Below, in pieces: positions 43,500 through 54,024 of a stretch of 64,000 bases of DNA. Source of the DNA: Porites lobata (lineage: Eukaryota; Cnidaria; Anthozoa; Scleractinia; Poritidae). The translations under genes were made by a program, and so were the position numbers. Location of the stretch: contig CALNXK010000016.1 in assembly GCA_942486035.1 (NCBI GenBank), positions 540,001 through 604,000 of the forward strand. The letters run 5' to 3'. Each line of letters begins with the position of its first letter. Position 1 is the first letter of the stretch. The notes under the pieces are model-generated. The model did not search any database. It was not told where the DNA came from and worked only from the letters and a program-made list of their open reading frames with translations.

Positions 43500-44576
43500 C
43501 AGTCCCTAAATTGACAAAGGGCTTAAAGTAGAAAGCCATGTAAAAGGGGAGGAAGGCAATTGGAAGCCAGGAATGCAATGTACAGGAGGTGGGAGGTTTG
43601 AGGTTTGGACCCTCTCCCATCTATCATCTCCCAGATATCATTTGACTTGTCAAACTCGTATTAGCAGAGTTGAGTGGGCCAAAACTAAAGCTTTATAGCT
43701 ATTGAATGAAACTTGTGGTGCATCACATGAAATAGAAATAATTCCTTTTTCCAAGACTAATATTATTAGTCATGTTCTTCATGTCATATCTTTTTGGCAG
43801 AGTCATTTGGGGTACATGTAGGTGGTTTCTTTTTGGAAATGATTCCAGTTAATAACGGTAGAAATTAAAGCCCGTACCCTTTCTTTAATAACCCCCGCCC
43901 CCAGTTTGCTAATCAACAACTTCCACCTAGTCCAGAGATAGCCTAGCATGTATGGAGATCTGATTTTGGTTGAGTTTTAAGCACCTACAGAGCTGTCAAC
44001 TCTCCCAGATAATCCGGGAGACTCCAGATTTTAAACCGTTTCTCCTGGTGTCCAGATTAGAGTCTGAAATCTCCCGGATAATCGCCGAAGTTTGTCATTT
44101 CTTGTAGATTTGACTCTCTGACAGTGAAATTTCAAAAATTTTGCGTTGTTTGAGCTATTTTTCTGTTAAGCATTGAGCATTTCCTCACAAACTCCTGTAT
44201 ACCATTGTAATATAAGCAATAATGTGATTGGTGGGAAGTAAACCAATTAGGTCAAATGTTACAATTAAAACAACATCTTTTTCGCGCGTTTTATTTTTGC
44301 AAAAAATGATGTCATGTGCCCTGCATTATGACGTCATCTATCACCCACTGCCCATCAATTCTCAATATTTGATGAAGTGGGGGGGTTACAGCCCTGCACC
44401 TGTGAACCATCACTTATCACAGTTTGCTATCTGATACTCTAAATTAGAATCCTTCCTAAGCAAAACATTACGTTGGGAGTCGTCAGCATACCAAAGGTAC
44501 TGGACTTGTAATAAAAGAAGTCCTATTAAAGATGGAGGAACTCAACAAGTTTTCACGCAAAATAAATTGACAACTA
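43500..44576. other. Spacer between zinc-finger units 1 and 2
   Basis: No gene seen. The 3' flank GTGGGCC...ACTAAAGCTTTATAGCTATT (near 43,672) recurs after genes 2 (about 49,199) and 3 (about 55,525), showing that the duplicated unit includes downstream sequence. Confidence 0.6.
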
Positions 44577-44899
44577 GGGCGCTTTCCATTTAGTCAAAAT
44601 TTCCGGAATTTCCGGTTCGGCGGTAAATGGAACACGTTTCGTCGGTTCGTCCCACTGGAAAATTCCCAGAAAAAGTGGAAAATCTAAAAAGGTGGTCCCG
44701 TTTTCCCGGTTGGAATTTCCGAACGGAATGTCGTGTTCCATTGACGTTTCTTGTAGTTTGTACCAGTTCCAGGTCCACGGTCGGGCACCCGGCCACGTAC
44801 CGGGGTTTACGACCAAATGGAACAACTTTTTACCGATCGGAAATTCCACTTTTGCTACCACCGAAATTTCCGGATTTTTTTCGTAAATGGAAAGCGCCC
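44577..44899. mobile_element. MITE with 3-bp CTA target duplication (PIF/Harbinger-like)
   Basis: 323 bp. Ends GGGCGCTTTCCATTTA and AAATGGAAAGCGCCC, flanked by CTA at 44574-44576 and 44900-44902. Inner arms with AATTTCCGG also pair. Open frames on both strands are by-products of the inverted repeats. It abuts the 5' end of zinc-finger unit 2. Confidence 0.75.
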
Positions 44900-45069
44900 C
44901 TAGACTTAAATTGAGCCTTGGCACTTGACTATTTGCTTCATTTAAGTAGGGAGGGGTTGGGAGGGGTATTTGAGCGTAAAGCCTGTAGTGGGTGCCCCCA
45001 CGTCAACCCGGATAGACCCTGGGGACGAGATAATTTACCGATCAGCGGGACACGTACGGGACACACTAA

Positions 45070-45225
45070 TCAGCGGGATCAGCGGTCTATCTTCTGAGCG
45101 GTCGCTAAGCATAAAAGCAGACAAGATGGCGGATCGATGGTGGACAAATTGCGGGCCTTTCCTTGACCTGTGATTGACCGACTGCACTTATCTCTTCACC
45201 TCATTCTGTCCCGCAGATATTAGAG
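45070..45225 (+). promoter_or_regulatory. Zinc-finger unit 2: conserved promoter block and 5' exon
   Basis: The 18-mer lies at 45095-45112, the YY1-like ACAAGATGGCGGAT with ATG at 45126-45128, and the donor GAG|GTAAATG at 45226. The ATG opens a 15-codon frame (MADRWW...) ending TGA within the exon. Near-identical to unit 1 over about 190 bp, continuing into the intron. Confidence 0.72.
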
Positions 45226-46956
45226 GTAAATGATTTGAAAGACTAAATAACTTTTCTGCATTCCCCAGACATGCACATGTTAAGTTAAGCAAGCGTGTTT
45301 TTCTATTGTTTGTGCAAATTATTTAACATGTACGAGCAAATATGGTTTACATCATCTTACTTCCCGAGTTCCCCATTAGGATTCCCTTGATCACAAATGT
45401 GCCATTAAAGATCTACAAGTGTACGATACCCATACAAACGCAATATTAAAGAATCTTTGCATCTTACAGATAAATGGTATTTGTCTACATGCAGCAGAAA
45501 TAGTTAAAATAATGTTTCTATATAAAACCGGATTGTTACTAGATATATGTCAAAAACGTTTTCTACTAAGGAATTAGGTTCATGGTTATAATACCAGGAA
45601 TTCCAGTTCCTTCCATAAGTGCAAAACCAACATAAGACTTTTTTTGTGTCAGTACTAACATCCTTTGTTTTTTTACAGCTGATTTCATTGCTATTTTATG
45701 TTGCAGTTTATTTTTTATTTCAGTTAATTTTTGTTTTTCCTTTGTTTTGGGGTATGGTAATGTATTCTAATGAATTTAAAACAAAAAATAACTGAAATAA
45801 AAAATTAACTGCAACATAAACACCTGCGTTCGAATGTATTTTGGTAGGCGATTTCATAAAGCAAAATAGTCCGATGTTTTATTGTTTAGTTTTGTTCTGT
45901 ATGACAAGGTTTGGGTATTTTGGCATTGATGAATGTCCTCAATTTACATGTAACAGTGATGCAAATTTAGTTAACAGGGAGGCAAATTTGTATTTCCTGA
46001 AGTTGGTACTTTTTCGTCGTTTCTTAGCGTCTGCATGGTTAAAACATAACAGGAAAACTTGATGTTTTGCAGAAGAAATCAACAGATAAATTCATCAGTC
46101 TGCCAATCCCAGAAAAATATCACAGTCTTCAATCTATGACCCTAGTGAACTCAAATTAAGAAAACCTTGAATAAAAGAAAGCAATGTTTGTTTTGATTGA
46201 AACAGGATAAAAGGTAATATTTGTTTAAAGATCAAGGTAGAGGCCTTACAAAAGGTCAAGGAAAGAGCTGAAAACTTATAAATTGAGATTACACTCGCAA
46301 TAACATGTATTGTGATTAGATTGCATGACTAGTGTGAGAGACTGTCTGAAAAAGAGAACAAATTATGGATCACAGTCCTCTTTTTCTGAATTATAAGAGA
46401 AACAAACAAGCCAAAATCATCAAAGTAATTTTCAGATTGTGTGCTTTGATTCTGGTAGGATATTCAAGGCAAAATACTGTACTGCTTGTTAACCTCTCGG
46501 TAGAATCATGTGTAAAAATCCGGGTGTATACACAGCACTGAAATCAACTGTAACTCAACAAGTCTAGACATTCAAAGCTAAGTTAGTATCTCAATTTTTA
46601 AGAGCAAACTGAAAAAATATTTTCTTAATTATCTTGTACCTTTGCCTTCATCTCCCTCCCTTTTTCCTTTTCTTTGCGTTGGTCTTTTGTCTGTTTTTCT
46701 TTGTTTTTCTTTATTACCTTATTACTACGTAGTGTTACTCTGCCTTGGCTGTTCAATTATTATTTTTTAGTGCTCTTTGTAATTTAGTAGAGAAAGCCTC
46801 CTTTGCTTAAGCCTCATGGTTTCTTTGGGCTTTCTTGTCTTCTTCTCATAATTGCTTCTACTTTATTATTTTGTAACATCACAATGTGGCTAGATTTAAA
46901 AAATAATAAATAGAGATAAATAAAGATATTCTAAATGTAAACATGTTCAATTTCAG
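45226..46956 (+). other. Intron of zinc-finger gene 2
   Basis: No gene. It shares long stretches with the intron of gene 1, including the last 250 bp with TTACTCTGCCTTGGCTGTTC and TTTAGTAGAGAA. A local inverted repeat spans about 45,690-45,825 (TATGTTGCAGTTTA...TAACTGCAACATAA). The acceptor TTCAATTTCAG ends at 46956. Confidence 0.7.
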
Positions 46957-46979
46957 GGTTCTAAAGATAAGAACATACA

Positions 46980-48134
46980 ATGTCCAAAAGTGAGGAGCCA
47001 TCAAGTTTAAGCAGTCTAATGCTACCAAAGGTTATGAAATGCAAGTATTGTGACAAGTGCTTTAGCTTGTTAGGAAATTGCAAGCAGCATGAACGTACCC
47101 ACACAGGAGTGAAACCTTATCAGTGCAAGTATTGTGAAAGGTGCTTCAGTGCTTCATCACATTGTAAAGAACATGAACGTACCCACACAGGAGAGAAACC
47201 TTATCAGTGCAGGTATTGTAATAAGTGCTTTAGCCAGTCATCAAATTGCAAGCAGCATGAACGTACCCACACAGGGGTGAAACCTTATCCGTGCAAGTAT
47301 TGTAATAAGTGCTTTACACAGTCGTCACATTGCAAGGAGCATGAACATACCCACACAGGAGAAAAATCCTATCAGTGCAAGTATTGTAATAAGTGTTTCA
47401 CACAGTCATCAAATTGCAAGCGACATGAACTTATCCACTTAGGAGTGAAACCTTATCCGTGCAAATACTGTGAAAAGTGCTTCAGTTATTCATCACATTG
47501 CAAGGAGCATGAACGTACCCACACAGGAGTGAAACCTTACCAATGCAACTATTGTAGTAAGTGCTTTACACAGTCATCACATTGCAAGGAGCATGAACGT
47601 ACCCATACAGGAGTGAAACCTTATCAATGCAAGTATTGTGAAAAATGCTTCAGTGCTTCATCACATTGCAAGGAGCATGAACATAACCACACAGGAGTAA
47701 AACCTTATCAGTGCAAGCATTGTGATAAGTGTTTTTCCCAGTCATCAAATTGCAAGCGCCATGAACGTACCCACACCGGAGTGAAACCTTATCAGTGCAA
47801 ATATTGTGAAAAGTGCTACAGTATTTCATCACATTGCAAGGAGCATGAACGTACTCATACAGGAGTAAAACCTTATCAGTGCAAATATTGTAATAAGTGC
47901 TTTACACAGTCATCTCATTGCAAGGAGCATGAACGCATCCATACAGGAGTAAAACCGTATCAGTGCAAATATTGCGATAAAAGTTTTAGCAAGTCATCAC
48001 ATTGCAAGCAACATGAACATGTCCACACAGGAATTAAGCCCTATGAGTGTAAGTATTGTGGTGAAGGCTTCAGCCAGTCATTACAATGCAAGCAGCATGA
48101 ACTTACACACACAGGTGTTAAACATGATGAATAA
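46980..48134 (+). CDS. C2H2 zinc-finger protein 2 (13 fingers, intact)
   Basis: 384 residues: a 20-residue N-terminal lead (MSKSEEPSSLSSLMLPKVM) and 13 continuous C2H2 fingers, all keeping both zinc Cys and both His. Every finger has Cys at helix position 4, where Leu is the rule, and most have Cys just before the Phe (KCF). Linkers are TGVKP in most joints, TGEKP or TGEKS in three. Predicted contact residues (-1, 3, 6) vary: Q/N/Q, A/H/E, Q/H/E, Q/N/R, Y/H/E, K/H/Q, while the framework is nearly constant. It is the best-preserved gene of the cluster and most likely a nuclear DNA-binding protein. The coding exon begins at 46957. The AATAAA is at 48423-48428. Confidence 0.93.
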   Translation: MSKSEEPSSLSSLMLPKVMKCKYCDKCFSLLGNCKQHERTHTGVKPYQCKYCERCFSASSHCKEHERTHTGEKPYQCRYCNKCFSQSSNCKQHERTHTGVKPYPCKYCNKCFTQSSHCKEHEHTHTGEKSYQCKYCNKCFTQSSNCKRHELIHLGVKPYPCKYCEKCFSYSSHCKEHERTHTGVKPYQCNYCSKCFTQSSHCKEHERTHTGVKPYQCKYCEKCFSASSHCKEHEHNHTGVKPYQCKHCDKCFSQSSNCKRHERTHTGVKPYQCKYCEKCYSISSHCKEHERTHTGVKPYQCKYCNKCFTQSSHCKEHERIHTGVKPYQCKYCDKSFSKSSHCKQHEHVHTGIKPYECKYCGEGFSQSLQCKQHELTHTGVKHDE

Positions 48135-48422
48135 AAGTATTGTTATAATTAGTGCCTTTCATGGTCATCATAATTTTAATTGATTGCAAAAAATATGAAC
48201 CTGTGAATGTATCAATGTAAAGGAGCCTACATGTAGAAGTTGCGGCAGTTATCGACTAAGATTATTGTGTCATGCCAAAAGTTGTTTCTACTAGTTTGTT
48301 CAAAGGCCAGTTAAAATGTTGCAAAACCTTAAGCTGTTAAAAAAGTTTGGAACAAAAGCAAATGAACTCATTCCCTGATTGTTTGATGTATAATTCATAT
48401 GATTTTGGAGAAAATCTTTAAA

Positions 48423-48428
48423 AATAAA
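48423..48428 (+). terminator. Polyadenylation signal of zinc-finger gene 2
   Basis: AATAAA about 290 nt after the stop codon, in A/T-rich sequence. Confidence 0.55.
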
Positions 48429-48956
48429 GGTGTTTGTGTTGAAGGAAATCAACTAACAATGCTCTTCCTTTGGCTCATTAGTTAGTTTGATCACCATTTT
48501 AGACTACAGAAATTCTAGCACTGTGAAACCTGGATCACATAAACCTGTCTAACCCTAATCTAACCTTTTTCTTATATTATAGTGACTTGCCGGGTTGATC
48601 TGATCTAGGTTTTGTTGACACCAAGGTGTAAAATAGTGTTTTAAAGTTTAGCATATGTTAACCTGTAAAAGAAAGATGTTGTGGGTTATTAGTGAAGTGT
48701 AACATGGGGTTGAAAGCCCAGGATAATAGAAAGTGGGAGGGGTATGGGAGGAGCAGAGCAAAGGGCATTAGGTGCGAGTTCTAAAATGGTGAAAAGTGGG
48801 GGAATATATGGGGAAATTATGCAGCAATACTTAATATTTTCTATTAGACAAAGGGCTTAAGGGAGAAAGCCATAAAAAAGGGGCAGGAAGGCAATTGGAG
48901 GCCAGAAATGCAAGGAACAGGAGGTGGGAGGTTTGGACCCCCCGCAGCCCCCTTTA

Positions 48957-49095
48957 ATAGAATAAGAATAGAATAGAATAATTCTTCATTTAAACATGGT
49001 AAAATTAATCTGGAGTATAAAAAAAATTATAAATAAACCTAACTACCCTAAACAATATGCAAAACTGTCTACAACTAACCTAACTAAGAACTGTT
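48957..49095 (-). repeat. (AATAG)n-flanked A/T-rich element, possible LINE 3' end in antisense
   Basis: AGAATAGAATAGAATAATTC is followed by TTCATTTAAACATGG and ACCTAACTACCC-like sequence. Short terminal microsatellites of this kind end some CR1/L2-like retrotransposons. There is no coding part. Confidence 0.35.
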
Positions 49096-50160
49096 TTTCA
49101 TGAATGCCGTGTACTCAGTACTTTAAAAATCAATAGGAAGATTAAGAAGATTTATAGAAGATGTCATTTGACTTGTCCAACTCTTATTAGTAGAGTAGAG
49201 TGGGCCTACACTAAAGCTTCATAGTTATGGACTGAAATGTTTAGCCAGCACCAGTAATAAAATTAATGAAAGATTGTTTAGAAATTTGTCATGTTCTACT
49301 GTCATTTAAACTTTTGGAGTTCTTTGGGGTAGGTGGTTGCTTTTTGGAAATTATTTCATTGGTTTTTGAAATAACAGTCCCAAATTAAAAATGAAACCCA
49401 TTTTTATGCGGGATTACGTGGTCAGCCAGTGTCATAAATTCGTCAGCGCATTCATTTCATATTTTTCTTGGGAGCAAAAACTTGCCTTCTGTTATTTAAC
49501 TTTCCTGTATCCCGTGCCCGTAAAAAAATTCTGTGATTTTCATTGGCTGCAACTTCGAATCAGGTGCAAGTCAGGTTGGATTGCACAAGCAGAAAAAAGC
49601 TACTGTGTCAGCAAAGAACGTTGTACTCGCTAAGAAACTCTTCAGGTTAGCTTGTATGTAGCATGTCTATCAAAAAGCTTTTTAAAAGAAAATGTTGTTA
49701 CATTGAGCACGCGTTGATATTCGGAGATTGTTCCACTTGAATTCACATGTAACATAATCCTTGACTATAAACGTGACAAGCTGCACATTTTTCAAATTTA
49801 ACACCTTTTCAAAATAGCATTAAAATTTATTCTTCAAATAAGGATGGCTCATTAGTTAGTTTTTCAAAAGAAATTGTTACTTCTGCTCTGACAGGCGTAA
49901 AATATGGTCAGCGGCGTGAAACAAAAGTTTTGTATTTTAAAAAATCTCTAAATAAACACAGGAGTCTCCTCAGTTTTCAATAATTAAATATTTTTACCTG
50001 ATTTTTACTGCTTTGTAAAACGTAACTTAAGGTTTTTATTCCGAAAAATACGATGTATAAAACAAGAAACGATACGAGTATTCTTGTGATTGTTATAGAG
50101 AAAGGTATGTAAATCTATTAAGTCCCACATGTCTTTGGTGCTGTGTCATTACTTATCACG
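49096..50160. other. Spacer between zinc-finger units 2 and 3
   Basis: The first 250 bp match the 3' flank of unit 1. The rest is A/T-rich without recognised genes. Confidence 0.55.
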
Positions 50161-50164
50161 TTAC

Positions 50165-50657
50165 TGATGTTGTTACCCTGTGTTACCCTGTGTTACCTTT
50201 TCTTACCCTGTCCTACCCTTTGTTACTCTTTGTTACCTTTGTTACCCTGTGTTACCTTTGTTACCATGTGTTACCCTCTGTTACCCTTTGTTACCCTGTG
50301 TTACCCTGTCTTACCCTTTGTTACCCTGTGTTACCCTTTGTTACCCTTTATTACCATCTGTTACCCTTTGTTACCCTGTGCTACCTTTGTTACCCTGTGT
50401 TCCCCTCTGTTACCCTATGTTACCCTTTGTTACCCTGTGTTACCCTTTGTTACCCTGTGTTTCCCTTTGTTACCCTTTGTTACCCTTTGTTACTCTGTGT
50501 TACCCTGTGTTACCCTGTGTTACCCTGTGTTACCCTGTGTCATCCTTTGTTACCCTGTGCTACCCTGTGTTACCCTTTGTTACCCTTTCTTACCCTGTGT
50601 TACCCTGTGTTCCCTTGTCTTACTTTTTGTTTCCCTGTGGTATCCTTTGTTACCCTG
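50165..50657 (+). repeat. 10-bp minisatellite (TGTTACCCTK)n, about 49 copies
   Basis: Uninterrupted decamers TGTTACCCTG / TGTTACCCTT with a few substitutions. Because 10 is not a multiple of 3, all three forward frames stay open and give LPCVTLCYP-like strings that are not proteins. On the minus strand GGG recurs every 10 bases with 7-base spacers, compatible with G-quadruplex formation. It runs directly into a truncated MITE. Confidence 0.92.
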
Positions 50658-50659
50658 CA

Positions 50660-50778
50660 TAAGTATTGTTTGCAATTTCTCTTGGGACGGCTGAATTACC
50701 CAAGAGAAATGAAAAATAAAGGTTATGCCAAATTTTGGGAGGCAAATAAGGTGCCTTGTAGGAGATGTGCAATTAGCA
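50660..50778. mobile_element. MITE missing its left arm
   Basis: TTGCAATTTCTCTTGGGACG through GGTTATGCMAAATTT, AAATAAGGTGC and GGAGATGTGCAA match the MITE at 23,884-24,061. The left terminal ~45 bp is replaced by the minisatellite. Confidence 0.75.
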
Positions 50779-50989
50779 AATGTTGCTTCTTTATCATTAG
50801 CTTGCTCCAGGCTCCGAGATTAAGTCTGGTTTGCTGAATTGAGAAAGCGGGAACACGAAATTAAATCGTGCTTTTTACTTTCGCGTCTTTCCCCACTTTC
50901 TGGTATCGGTATCATAGATTACGGTCATAATGGAGACTTCCGGTCAGATGATGGGTTTTCGACCTTCCATTGGGGAGGGGTAGGGCTCC

Positions 50990-51152
50990 CCGCGGGGACC
51001 AGTGTATCTTCTGAGCGGTCGCTAAGCATGCAGACAAGATGGCGGACAAAACTTGGTTGCTGTTTAGTTTGTTAACTTTTGCTTGCCTTTCCGAACCCTG
51101 TGATTCACCGAATGCACTGATTTGCTCTGACTCTATTAATAAGATATCTCCG
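50990..51152 (+). promoter_or_regulatory. Zinc-finger unit 3: conserved promoter block and 5' exon
   Basis: The 18-mer lies at 51012-51029 and GACAAGATGGCGGAC with ATG at 51039-51041. The donor is CCG|GTAAGTG (51153). Unlike units 1 and 2, the frame from this ATG stays open to the donor and across the splice for six codons (VSKVIL) before TAA in exon 2. Its first residues, MADKTWLLFSLLTFACLS, look like a signal peptide. Confidence 0.68.
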
Positions 51153-53987
51153 GTAAGTGATTACTACTGAAAACCCCCCAGGAGTTTCCCAAACGTGAAC
51201 ATGTTAAGAGCACGCGACAAAGTGTCTAGCGTGAACATTCACACATTTTTTATTGAGTCTTTATTATAGACATACGCGGAAGCTCCTTCTCTAATTTTTT
51301 AAAGAAGGGTATAAAAAGTTACTTAATGGTTCTCTCTCGACAGCTCGGTTATCTGGTAATCATACTTTTATGACTTCAGTTCTCTAATGTTGATCTTACA
51401 TTACTGCAATACTGGTGCAAGAATGGACCAATGTTGCTATAGTAAGCCTAGGCCTGTTTCACACTTAATGACTTAACAACATAGCGACATAATAACTTAA
51501 AAAGCTTATGTCGCTTATGTACGGTGGCTCGTAAGTACTTATGTGATAATCAACATAACAACATTACTAGAAGTAAAAATGGAAGGTGGCATAGTAGACT
51601 ATCCTTGTTGCATTTACCTCTACTTTGCCTTCCATATGAAGTGCTCTTCCTCTCATTAATCTACTCAACATATTGTCAGTGAAATCTGTCCACCAGCCAC
51701 ATGCCCTTAAATTTGCCTCCCGCTGGCACAAAAAGGAGTTGACTTGTCAAGTGTTTTTCAGAATTATTATTTCCAGTATGTCAATCAAGTACATAACTAT
51801 AAATTACATGATATGCCCTAAGATAGAACTTTTATAAATGATGCACAAGAACTAATATCGGAAAACAATGAAAATCAGTTTTTCCCTTATGGCATTATAT
51901 GTTCCATGATCCATGATGTTGTTATAATGTGAGTGTCTTAAAACAAAGACCCCTAAGACCCCTCACCGAATGTGTGATTCCAGAAAATATCCATACCCCT
52001 CCCACGGATGGTTCTTCCGATTAGACCCCCCCACCCCCTCGGAATTTCCATTCCAGAGGGGTCATGTATAACCCCCCACCCCCCAGGAATTTCCTATTTT
52101 CCTTTTCATGGCCTTTATTTGCCGCATTTAGAGATTATTGACAGTGTGAAATGCGCGAGGCACAAAAACAGAGATTAATATGTTTATGTCATCTCAAGAA
52201 AACATTTACAGCATAACTTCAAATTTGAACTATTCATTGAAATAAAACTATGTGAACATTTTCGAATTTCAAAACAAATCTTCTTACAGGCAAAGTTTAT
52301 CGGCAAATCTTTGGCTTCCGGTCCCAAAGTTGATTTCTGATACTGTAATTAAGTTTCAATGATGTGTACACGTCTAGACTAAGTCAGTTTCATCTCAAAT
52401 GCAACATTAACAGCATAACTTCAAAGTTAACTATTGATTTAACATTAAACTATGTGAAGATATTCGAATTTTAAAACGGATCTACTAAGAAACTAACTTA
52501 CAAACAAAGTTTAGCATTAGTGTAAATGTTTGGCCTCAGGTCCTAAAGTCACCACAAAGTCGATGTTTGTCATTAATTTTAACTTTGAATGAATTACACT
52601 TGCACTGAAACAAATTTCAGGAATTACAAAAAGACTTATTTGGGTTATAAAAGAACTAAATATGCGAACATTCATTTTGCGTTCCATCATCGATTCATGT
52701 TGCAATTCAGAAATGAACATCAGTGAAACACGATCTATTTCGTTGCCTAGCACGTGATCAAAAGTCTGCGCGGCAAAGAAGAAACAGATTGTTAACATTT
52801 TCGGGCAAAAGTTGATTTGGCGAGAAGTCTGTTCGACAAACAGCTTGCCTTCAACGGTACTTTATTAGAAGTCAATAATAAAATACAGCAGAGCTCTCAT
52901 TTTGGTTGTCACGCAACGCTTTGTCGCGATGAGCTCCCTGAATGTCAACAGGAATTTGCATAAAGTTGTTTACACCAAGCTCGAGAAATATAGTGCTGAG
53001 GTAGACGACGTTTGTTCTTGATTAGCCTAAGTTTTTATCAGACTAATCTGCAATCGAGTCCGCAATCTAGATACATGTTTGACATTATTAATCGATGCGC
53101 TAAAATTTATTCCCAGAAAAGCAAGGGACCTGCTGAGAATATGCACCGAGAATATATAGCGATCAATTTGCCCGAAGGACGATATTTATTTAAAGACTTC
53201 GTCAAGTCAAACTTTGGGAGGACCGACCATTACATCTTTAAGCTTTTTCTCTAAAGGGCATTTATTTCTGATTTTTGTTGTGCTACAAATCAAAATAATC
53301 CACACATACTTAAGTATGTCTCATACGATCGATCGCGTCTTTTACAACCCTGTGGAAAATTCTCCTTGTGGGCAACCCCCATACCACTCGGAAATTTCTA
53401 CCCTTTAGCCCCCCCCCCCTTAGGAAATTCCATTGATCATCCGTGGGGGGGGTATGGATATTTTCTGGAATCACACAATGACTCTGAACTTTATTGATTA
53501 AGGTTAGGAAACTGAGTGAATCCGGTTCCATTTAAGTCATTATACTGGGCAAACTGACGTGAAAGTTGATTAACTCAGTGTCCTAACCCTTATTTTAGGA
53601 GGTCTTGTTTTCAAGACACCCATTATAATGTTGTTATGTCAGCATGTTCACTCTACAAACCAAACAACATAACCACCTTCTTATGCCATTATACTTATTT
53701 TGTTATGTTGCAAGTGTGAACCAGGTTTTACGGGTTATACTTGGCTTCGAGGCTTGTAGAAATACAACAAAAAAAATTTGATTAGTTCTCCCTGAATCCC
53801 AGGGTAATTTATTTTGTTTTATTCCCCCAATCCTTGGGGCAAAGTATGAATTTCAATCAAAGTGTGGAATTCTTCTTTGACTACATCATCTTTAAACAAT
53901 TTGTCCACAAGTTCCTATAGTGTTACTTTAATTAAAAATATGCTGCTCAGATGTAATGTATCCTAATGTAACAATTTTGAATTTCAG
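51153..53987 (+). other. Intron of zinc-finger gene 3, mostly filled by an inverted-repeat insertion
   Basis: 2.8 kb against 1.7-1.9 kb in units 1 and 2. The excess is accounted for by the nested inverted-repeat element at 51,453-53,729. The acceptor TTTGAATTTCAG ends at 53987. Confidence 0.7.
51453..53729. mobile_element. Large (2.3 kb) element with nested inverted repeats
   Basis: The outer arms CCTGTTTCACACTT (51453) and AAGTGTGAACCAGG (to about 53,725) pair, and matching sequence continues inwards (ATAATGTGAGTGTCTT with its complement near 53,622). The inner arms TGTGTGATTCCAGAAAATAT begin at 51971 and end at 53477. Within, forward 53012-53254 and reverse 52517-52798 carry open frames of 80 and 93 codons that I do not recognise. 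Class not determined. Confidence 0.6.
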
Positions 53988-54024
53988 GTTTCTAAGGTGA
54001 TATTGTAAAAGAGAACAACTTGCA

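Noticed and set aside
44574..44924. Overlapping frames on both strands of about 95-116 codons
   Set aside because: By-products of the inverted arms of the CTA-flanked MITE.
40006..45128. Exon-1 ATG (in ATGGCGGA) as translation start of zinc-finger proteins 1 and 2
   Set aside because: The frames stop within the first exon; the motif is better read as a YY1-like element overlapping a short upstream frame.
42008..48134. Regular repeats resembling a CRISPR array
   Set aside because: The 84-bp periodicity is that of zinc-finger codons; there are no spacers and the genome is eukaryotic.
50165..50657. Interstitial telomere-like array
   Set aside because: The unit TGTTACCCTK does not contain the animal TTAGGG/CCCTAA hexamer.
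50143..50837. Three overlapping forward open frames of 160-215 codons (LPCVTLCYP-type)
   Set aside because: They are the three frames of a 10-bp tandem repeat; no start context, domain or non-repeat sequence supports a protein.
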